The notes under the pieces: model-generated
Databases searched by the model: none
What the model was told of the DNA's origin: nothing
What the model saw: the letters and a program-made list of their open reading frames with translations, nothing else
Program-made: the position numbers and the translations under genes
Shown here: piece after piece, positions 59,142 to 64,000 of the stretch
Layout: each line of letters starts with the position of its first letter
How positions within the stretch are numbered: the stretch's first letter is position 1
DNA from: an uncultured Litoreibacter sp.
GTDB lineage: Bacteria > Pseudomonadota > Alphaproteobacteria > Rhodobacterales > Rhodobacteraceae
Length of the DNA stretch: 64,000 bases
Assembly: GCA_947494645.1 (NCBI GenBank)
Contig: CANLVO010000001.1
Span: 1,798,001-1,862,000, forward strand
Direction: 5' to 3'

Positions 59142-59642
59142 CTAGTTTTCTTTTAGCGTGCAGTAGTCAGCGGTGGAGCGGCCCTCCAGGCAGGCCGCAA
59201 ATTCAGCCGAAAGCCCGGCCAACTCAGAGACCTCGCAGCCCAGCCGCGCGCTTTCTGCACCTGCGGGTTTGGACGTGGCCACCTCGTTGCATTTCTGAAC
59301 GACATAAGTGGTCCAAAGCCCCATCAGGTCGACCACCTCGGCTTTGCTTTGCGGGGCCACGGCCTCGATCACCACGTTTTGCAATGTCTCAACTGTGCCG
59401 GCCCATTCGGCACGTTCCTCGCCCAGACAGGCCGCATGGGTTTCCGACCCCGGGGTCTCGTCAATGCAGGGCTGGAACATCAGGTTCACGCATTGCGACC
59501 ATGTGGTCGTGTTTTCAAGGTTTTCCAGACAGGCGAGCACAAGGAGCTTGTCCTCGGAAATTTCGATATCTTGGTCCTGCGCGGCGGCAGGCGTGGCGGC
59601 GAACGCCAGCGCGAGCGCGGCCATCAGGGGGGCATATTTCAT
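59142..59642 (-). CDS. Exported cysteine-rich protein in liu operon
   Basis: 166 residues with a Sec signal peptide (PLMAALALAFAATPAAAQ). The mature part has eight or more Cys spread through LACLENLENTTTWSQCVNL, PCIDET, AACLGEE, VQKCNE, LGCEVS, AACLEG and DYCTLKEN, suggesting disulfides. It ends one base before mccB begins. The ATG at 59642 has an AAGGA site; the frame extends five codons further. Loosely like LprI/DUF1311 proteins, but I do not assign it. Confidence 0.72.
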   Translation of the reverse strand: MKYAPLMAALALAFAATPAAAQDQDIEISEDKLLVLACLENLENTTTWSQCVNLMFQPCIDETPGSETHAACLGEERAEWAGTVETLQNVVIEAVAPQSKAEVVDLMGLWTTYVVQKCNEVATSKPAGAESARLGCEVSELAGLSAEFAACLEGRSTADYCTLKEN

Positions 59643-59660
59643 GGTCGTGTCCTTCATATC

Positions 59661-60014
59661 TCAGGCCGCCTCGCGTCCTGCGACGGGGTCCCGCGTGGCC
59701 CAGTCACCGGGCCCGTGTTTGACGATCAGCTGGCCCAGAGGACCCACGTGAAACTCATAGTGTCGGGCGGCATCAAAGCGGTCGGGGCCACAAATGACAA
59801 CCATGCGCGTTGTGCCATTTTCGCCCGGACGGGCACGGCAATCGGTCAGTTTCGCGCCGCTGCCTGCAAGCTCCAGATATTGGGACGCATAGGTTTCGAT
59901 AATTTCGGTTTCCGTGATCTTCAGGCTCGCCCGCTGATACATCGCCGCCGCCAACAGGGCGAGCAAGGTCAGCAGCGCAATCACGGTGTAATGCAGGGGG
60001 CGGAGGCGGGTCAC
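59661..60014 (-). CDS. Single-pass membrane-anchored protein in liu operon
   Basis: 117 residues: one N-terminal helix (HYTVIALLTLLALLAAAMY) then a periplasmic domain of about 90 residues with Cys in LTDCRARPGE and VVICGPDRFD. It overlaps ivd by ATGA and is followed after 18 bases by the exported protein above. Family not recognised. Confidence 0.7.
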   Translation of the reverse strand: MTRLRPLHYTVIALLTLLALLAAAMYQRASLKITETEIIETYASQYLELAGSGAKLTDCRARPGENGTTRMVVICGPDRFDAARHYEFHVGPLGQLIVKHGPGDWATRDPVAGREAA

Positions 60015-61174
60015 CCCATCGCCCCCACCAATTCGCGGCCGACAAGCATGCGGCGAATCTCGGAGGTGCCTGCGCCGATTTCCATCAGCTTGGCGTCGCG
60101 GAAGAGGCGTGCGACGGGGGCGTCGTTGAGGAACCCCGCCCCGCCCATGGCTTGCACGGCTTGGTGGGCTTGGACCATGGCTTGTTCGGATGAATAGAGG
60201 CAGCAGGCAGCGGCATCTTGTCGGGTGACGGTGCCTGCGTCGCAGGCCTTGGCGACCTCGTAGACGTAAGCCCGCGCGGTGTTCATCGCGGTGTACATGT
60301 CGGCGATTTTGCCCTGCATCAGTTGGAAGCTGCCGATGGGTTGGCCGAACTGGCGGCGCTCCGCCATGTAGGGCATGATCGCGTCCATGCAGGCGGCCAT
60401 GATGCCGGTGCCGATGCCCGCGAGAACGACGCGCTCATAGTCGAGACCGGACATCAGCACCTTTGTGCCGCGCCCCTCCTCGCCGAGGATGTTTTCAAAC
60501 GGGACCTCGACCTCGTCGAAGATCAGCTCGGCGGTGTTGGAGCCGCGCATGCCCAGCTTGTCGAAATGCGGTGAGGTGGAGAAACCCTTCATGTCCTTTT
60601 CGATCAGGAAGGCGGTGATCCCCTTGGAGCCCGCCTCGGGGTCGGTCTTGGCGTAGACCACCAGCGTGGAGGCGTCCGGGCCGTTGGTGATCCAGTATTT
60701 ATTGCCGGTCAGGCGGTAGTGGTCGTTGCGCTTCTCTGCCCGCAGTTTCATCGACACGACGTCCGAGCCAGCCCCTGCCTCGCTCATCGCAAGCGCCCCA
60801 ACATGGGTGCCCGCGACGAGCTTGGGGAGGTACTGCTGTTTCTGCTCTTCCGTGCCGTTCAGTTTGATCTGGTTGACGCAAAGATTGGAATGCGCGCCGT
60901 AGCTGAGGGAGACCGAGGCGGAGGCGCGCGCGATTTCCTCAACCGCGATGACATGGGCCAGATAGGACATGCCCGCGCCGCCATATTGCTCGTCGACTGT
61001 GATGCCCAGAAGGCCCAGCTCGCCCATCTCCGTCCACAGCTCGGGCGGGAAGGTGTTCGTCTTGTCGATCTCGGCCGCCATTGGGGCCACGCGGTCCTGC
61101 GCCCAGCGGTGCACCATGTCACGCAGCGCATTGACGTCCTCGCCAAGGTCGAAACTCATTGAGGCCGTGAACAT
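60011..61174 (-). CDS. ivd: Isovaleryl-CoA dehydrogenase
   Basis: 387 residues of the acyl-CoA dehydrogenase family. It oxidises isovaleryl-CoA to 3-methylcrotonyl-CoA, using FAD and passing electrons to ETF. Motifs are AMSEAGAGSDVVSMKLRAEK, KYWITNGPDA and, near the end, DAAACCLYSSEQAMVQAHQAVQAMGGAGFLNDAP, read as adjoining parts. The ATG at 61174 has GGAG 8 bases ahead. The further upstream ATG at 61219 lies inside a promoter -10 box and is rejected. Also called LiuA. Confidence 0.94.
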   Translation of the reverse strand: MFTASMSFDLGEDVNALRDMVHRWAQDRVAPMAAEIDKTNTFPPELWTEMGELGLLGITVDEQYGGAGMSYLAHVIAVEEIARASASVSLSYGAHSNLCVNQIKLNGTEEQKQQYLPKLVAGTHVGALAMSEAGAGSDVVSMKLRAEKRNDHYRLTGNKYWITNGPDASTLVVYAKTDPEAGSKGITAFLIEKDMKGFSTSPHFDKLGMRGSNTAELIFDEVEVPFENILGEEGRGTKVLMSGLDYERVVLAGIGTGIMAACMDAIMPYMAERRQFGQPIGSFQLMQGKIADMYTAMNTARAYVYEVAKACDAGTVTRQDAAACCLYSSEQAMVQAHQAVQAMGGAGFLNDAPVARLFRDAKLMEIGAGTSEIRRMLVGRELVGAMG

Positions 61175-61204
61175 CTGCGCGTCTCCGATCGTTGGCACAT
61201 TAAT

Positions 61205-61218
61205 TGAACGTTTGTTCA
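61205..61218. promoter_or_regulatory. Palindromic operator over the liu promoter
   Basis: TGAAC-GTTT-GTTCA is a 5-bp inverted repeat with a 4-base centre. It touches the -10 box and the expected start of the liu message, so a bound repressor would block transcription. It resembles sites of TetR-type acyl-CoA-sensing regulators; the protein is not in the window. Confidence 0.5.
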
Positions 61219-61247
61219 TATTATGGGAGGAATGTTCTGGCGGTCAA
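61218..61247 (-). promoter_or_regulatory. Promoter of the liu operon
   Basis: On the minus strand TTGACC (61247-61242) is followed after 18 bases by TAATAT (61223-61218). The expected transcript start is near 61211, upstream of the chosen ivd ATG at 61174. Confidence 0.65.
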
Positions 61248-61666
61248 TGAAAAACTGAACTGCGCAGGCAGGGGACGGACGATTTTGCAGCTGCAGAGAA
61301 TCGTTTTCTGCAACTGCGAGAAGCGCAAAAAAGGCAAATTCCGGTAAATGGCAGCCTGTCTGACGCAACGACACGTTAACCTTTGTGGGCCGCGCCAATA
61401 TATCGCAGCGCTGCCCCTGCCTGAGGGCATAAGAACCTTACTGTACAGCTGCCGCCAGAATTCTATCATGAAAACAAGTGTTCCCCGCACGTCAACTGCC
61501 GGGGAATTCGGAAGCACGCCTACCAATTATGTCAAAAATACGGTCAAAACGTGGCTGCGCGCGCGTTAACCAAACCCTTGTAACCTTAACAGTTTCTTAG
61601 TTTTTTATTGTACTTGCGCCATTTTTGCCCCATTTTCGCCCTATTAAGACCTGGGAAACGAATGAA
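61248..61666. other. Divergent intergenic region between liu and the 61667 gene
   Basis: About 420 bases with no convincing gene. They hold the direct repeat at 61287-61322. The right part (61566-61650) is AT-rich with repeated TTAAC and T runs, as expected for a promoter of the rightward gene. No RNA gene recognised. Confidence 0.5.
61287..61322. promoter_or_regulatory. Imperfect direct repeat upstream of the liu promoter
   Basis: GCAGCTGCAGAGAA (61287-61300) and GCAACTGCGAGAA (61310-61322), each preceded by a T tract, lie 23 bases apart (about two helical turns), 40-75 bases upstream of the liu -35 box. They could be activator sites. The protein is unknown. Confidence 0.4.
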
Positions 61667-62407
61667 ATGATTTACCTTGCCTTCTATCGGGGCGAGGGTC
61701 GGTTTTTTAGCGATACACTCGTCCAGCGCATCACGCGGTCCGAGTTTTCGCATTGTGAATTATTTGTGAGTGCTCTGCCGCCCTTACCTGGAGAAACACA
61801 TCGTTGTGTGAGCGCTGTCGGAAAAACCGGCGGCGTCTGTGTGCGCGACATAACCTTCCGCCCCGGCGCGTATGAATTCGTGCCTGTGCCGTGGGCGCCA
61901 AGCGACACGTTTGAACGCGCCGAACGCCATTTGGGCAAAGGCTACGACTATTGGGGGCTGCTGATGACGCAGCTGGTCAATATGCGCCGCCACACCGCCG
62001 ACCGCTGGTTCTGCTCCAAACTGTGCGCCAAAGCGATGGGGCTGGCCGACCCGCATACCTACGCGCCGGGCGACCTGAAACGCGTCGTGGAGGAGCATAA
62101 CCGCACCTATATGGCGGCCCAAGAGCTGGCGGAGACACGCCAAGCTGCGCATCGTCCGCGGGCCACGCATGGGGCTCCGTTCTTCCCGGGCTCTGGTATT
62201 TTCGCAGGTGGGCTACGCTCCGCCAGACAGAGCGCTGCCAGTGCCTTTTCGCATCTCACAGGCAGCATTGATGATGGCGGCGTCCGCGCGACAGCGCCTC
62301 AACGGCTTGCCAAACGTACACAAGGGTTAACCACCACCCGCACACGGCCTGCAGCATCGCAGGCCAACAATAACGTCGTCCGCTTCCCAGGCAGGATCGC
62401 GCGTTAA
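61667..62407 (+). CDS. Papain-fold (NlpC/P60-like) protein with basic C-terminal tail
   Basis: 246 residues. The N-terminal 130 residues look like a permuted papain/NlpC-P60 fold: the His motif SEFSHCELFVS near 30, then LGKGYDYWGLLM and the Cys motif DRWFCSKLCAKAMGL near 115. The last 100 residues are low-complexity, Ser/Ala/Arg-rich and probably disordered. No signal peptide. The ATG at 61667 begins the domain; a frame start at 61625 adds an unlikely lead. Function unknown. Confidence 0.7.
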   Translation: MIYLAFYRGEGRFFSDTLVQRITRSEFSHCELFVSALPPLPGETHRCVSAVGKTGGVCVRDITFRPGAYEFVPVPWAPSDTFERAERHLGKGYDYWGLLMTQLVNMRRHTADRWFCSKLCAKAMGLADPHTYAPGDLKRVVEEHNRTYMAAQELAETRQAAHRPRATHGAPFFPGSGIFAGGLRSARQSAASAFSHLTGSIDDGGVRATAPQRLAKRTQGLTTTRTRPAASQANNNVVRFPGRIAR

Positions 62408-62423
62408 CGCGGGTGTATTGTGA

Positions 62424-62454
62424 TGGCAGAGCAGGAATTACCCCTGCTCTGCCA
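62424..62454. terminator. Bidirectional terminator overlapping the aminotransferase stop
   Basis: TGGCAGAGCAGG (62424-62435) pairs perfectly with CCTGCTCTGCCA (62443-62454), 12 bp, loop 7. The right arm encodes the last residues (VAEQG) of the leftward aminotransferase and the loop holds its stop codon. It ends both convergent genes. Confidence 0.72.
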
Positions 62455-63652
62455 CCATAGTTCCAGAAAGAGACACGGCCTCGTCAGCGATGATACGCGC
62501 GATGGTTGCGCAATCGTCGAGCGTGAATGTCAGCGGCAGGCGCATGTCTATGAGCCCCGCCAGCACTCGGTCGGTGTGCGGCAGGCTTTGCACAGGCGCA
62601 TAGCGCCAGCTGTCATAGCGGGAGGTAAAGGCCTTGGGCTCCGCGGCCCCGAACCATTTCAGCTCTACCCCGCGGGCGGCGCAAGCTTTGACAAACCCCT
62701 CGATCTGCGCGGGCGTGTTGCCGGGCAAAAGGAACTGGATGGAGGAGCCCACGAAGACCCCCTCTGGCGCGCGTTCGATAATCCTGAGGCCAGGGCAATT
62801 GCGCAGACCTTCTTCGATCCGAGCGTAGCGCGCGTTCCATTTCTCCACTTGGGCGCCCAAGGCCTTGAGCTGTGGTCGCAGGATCGCGGCACGGAGGTTG
62901 TCCATCCGGCCCGAGATGTTTGGCGTGTCGTATTTCACCCGCTCAAACGCCTCCGCAGGTGGTGCTGCAGCGTGGCGTTCGTAAAGCATATAGCTGCCCG
63001 ACAAGATCACCGCGCGGGCCATGACATCTTCATCGTCCGAGACCAGAAACCCGCCCTCGCCCGAATTGACGTGCTTGTAGGTCTGGCATGAGTAGCAGCC
63101 GACGACACCGTGCCGCCCCGACGGCGTGCCGCGCCAACTGGCCCCCATCGTGTGGGCGCAATCCTCGATCACTTTGACGCCTGCCGCATCCGTGATCGCC
63201 ATCAGTGCGTCCATGTCCACGAGATGCCCGCGCATATGGCTTAGAAGCAGATATTTGGCCCCGGAGCCGTCGATCTTGGCGCTCAGATCATCCAGATCAA
63301 TCGTCAGGCTGTCGGTGACCTCCACAAAGACTGGCTCAGCGCCGAGCGAAGCGATGGCACCCGGAACCGGGGCCAGCGTAAACCCGTTGGAGAGCACCTT
63401 GTCGCCTGCTTTGACGCCGATGGCGCGCATCGCGCAGCCCATCGCATACCCGCCAGACGCCACCGCCAGCGCATATTTCGCGCCTGTGAGTTGAGCGAAT
63501 TCCTGTTCCAGCAATGCCGTCTCGCCCAGCTCACCCTCTGCCACGTTATAGCGGTGCAGACGGCCATGTTGCAGGACGGCCATGGCGGCGGCGATGCCGT
63601 CCTCGGGGATCGGATCTTGTTGGGTGAAAGAGCCGGTAAAACGGGTTTCCAT
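62438..63652 (-). CDS. DegT/DnrJ/EryC1/StrS-type aminotransferase
   Basis: 404 residues of the PLP-dependent sugar aminotransferase family. Visible are the PLP-phosphate region VASGGYAMGCAMRAIG, the aspartate segment VIEDCAHTMGASW and the Schiff-base Lys in CYSCQTYKHVNSGEGGF. Such enzymes usually aminate keto-sugars for polysaccharides or cofactors; no glycan genes adjoin it. The ATG at 63652 has GGAGG five bases ahead and the longer frame (63706) is rejected. Confidence 0.88.
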   Translation of the reverse strand: METRFTGSFTQQDPIPEDGIAAAMAVLQHGRLHRYNVAEGELGETALLEQEFAQLTGAKYALAVASGGYAMGCAMRAIGVKAGDKVLSNGFTLAPVPGAIASLGAEPVFVEVTDSLTIDLDDLSAKIDGSGAKYLLLSHMRGHLVDMDALMAITDAAGVKVIEDCAHTMGASWRGTPSGRHGVVGCYSCQTYKHVNSGEGGFLVSDDEDVMARAVILSGSYMLYERHAAAPPAEAFERVKYDTPNISGRMDNLRAAILRPQLKALGAQVEKWNARYARIEEGLRNCPGLRIIERAPEGVFVGSSIQFLLPGNTPAQIEGFVKACAARGVELKWFGAAEPKAFTSRYDSWRYAPVQSLPHTDRVLAGLIDMRLPLTFTLDDCATIARIIADEAVSLSGTMVAEQG

Positions 63653-63775
63653 GTGCGCCTCCGTTGGTGTTGGGCACAGAGTGGAAGCGGCGCTGGCCTG
63701 CGTCAATGCGCTGCGACGTCACGGCGGCGCAGTTTCACCCCTTACGCGCAGGAATTTCGGAAAATGCGGAGCCGG

Positions 63776-64000
63776 TCAGCCAATGAGCTTGGCCACCACA
63801 GCGTCAAGCGCGTCAAAATGGTCGATGGTCTCGTCCGGAAACAGCTCCTGGACCGAGTTGCCCGCCGGAGAGAAGGTCACCAGCACCGAGGGCACACCCG
63901 CCGCCGTGGAGGTCTTCCGGTCCGTTGCCGTGTCACCCACCAACAGGGATTTCGAAACGTCGCCACCGGCTTGTTCCACCGCCAAAATATAGGGCGCTGG
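63776..64000 (-). CDS. gph: HAD-family phosphatase, phosphoglycolate phosphatase-like (C-terminal part)
   Basis: Only the C-terminal 74 residues are in the window; the 5' end is cut. The third HAD motif reads SLLVGDTATDRKTSTAAGVPSV, where the Asp residues bind Mg. This is typical of phosphoglycolate phosphatase, which removes 2-phosphoglycolate. Other HAD phosphatases with the same motif cannot be excluded. Confidence 0.75.
   Translation of the reverse strand, partial: PAPYILAVEQAGGDVSKSLLVGDTATDRKTSTAAGVPSVLVTFSPAGNSVQELFPDETIDHFDALDAVVAKLIG

Noticed and set aside
61175-61219. Longer N-terminus for isovaleryl-CoA dehydrogenase
   Set aside because: The ATG at 61219 sits in the -10 box of the promoter and has no ribosome site.

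Overview
The window is about 64 kb of GC-rich, gene-dense DNA from an alphaproteobacterium, most likely a member of the Rhodobacterales (Roseobacter group). Signs of this are a nuo operon interrupted by many small unknown genes (as I recall for Rhodobacter capsulatus), a long NuoE with an Ala/Lys/Pro tail, a Dct-type TRAP transporter with large DctQ and DctM subunits, a Hint-domain protein, and a leucine/isovalerate (liu) operon. I see no rRNA, tRNA, CRISPR array, insertion sequence or prophage. Both ends cut genes: lon on the left and a phosphoglycolate-phosphatase-like gene on the right.

Layout. 1-7.5 kb: the 5' end of lon with a heat-shock-like promoter, two small membrane proteins, tgt, a retropepsin/RimK-like fusion, an MFS carrier, sufT-sufA-tfoX and tpiA. 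7.6-17.3 kb: an SLC13 carrier, dctPQM, an acyltransferase and the dctBD two-component pair. 17.4-28.9 kb: mixed housekeeping and accessory genes (P450, orphan ABC ATPase, SSS symporter, atypical SDR, Hint protein, prfC, papain-fold protein, DEAD-box helicase, NDH-2). 29.1-50.8 kb: one continuous minus-strand run nuoABCDEFGHIJKLMN-birA-coaX-rnj, with about ten non-nuo genes embedded in it, two of them very short (41 and 52 codons). 51-53.2 kb: a DUF4274-like protein and a lytic transglycosylase. 53.2-61.2 kb: the liu operon, taking isovaleryl-CoA to acetyl-CoA and acetoacetate, with two unknown exported or anchored proteins and a glutathione transferase. 61.7-64 kb: a second papain-fold protein, a DegT-family aminotransferase and the cut phosphatase gene.

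How the genes work together. DctB and DctD probably control the TRAP system beside them, but DctD has lost the motifs needed to drive sigma-54, and dctP has a sigma-70-like promoter. Complex I and NDH-2 are alternative entries of NADH electrons into the respiratory chain. Biotin ligase (birA) would biotinylate the carboxylase encoded in the liu operon. The most unusual items are a palindromic insert read through in frame in mccB, a C-terminal helix-hairpin-helix-like module shared by NuoE and its neighbour, two hidden small genes in the nuo run, the sigma-54-uncoupled DctD, and three 11-bp-phased GTGTAC repeats upstream of sufT.
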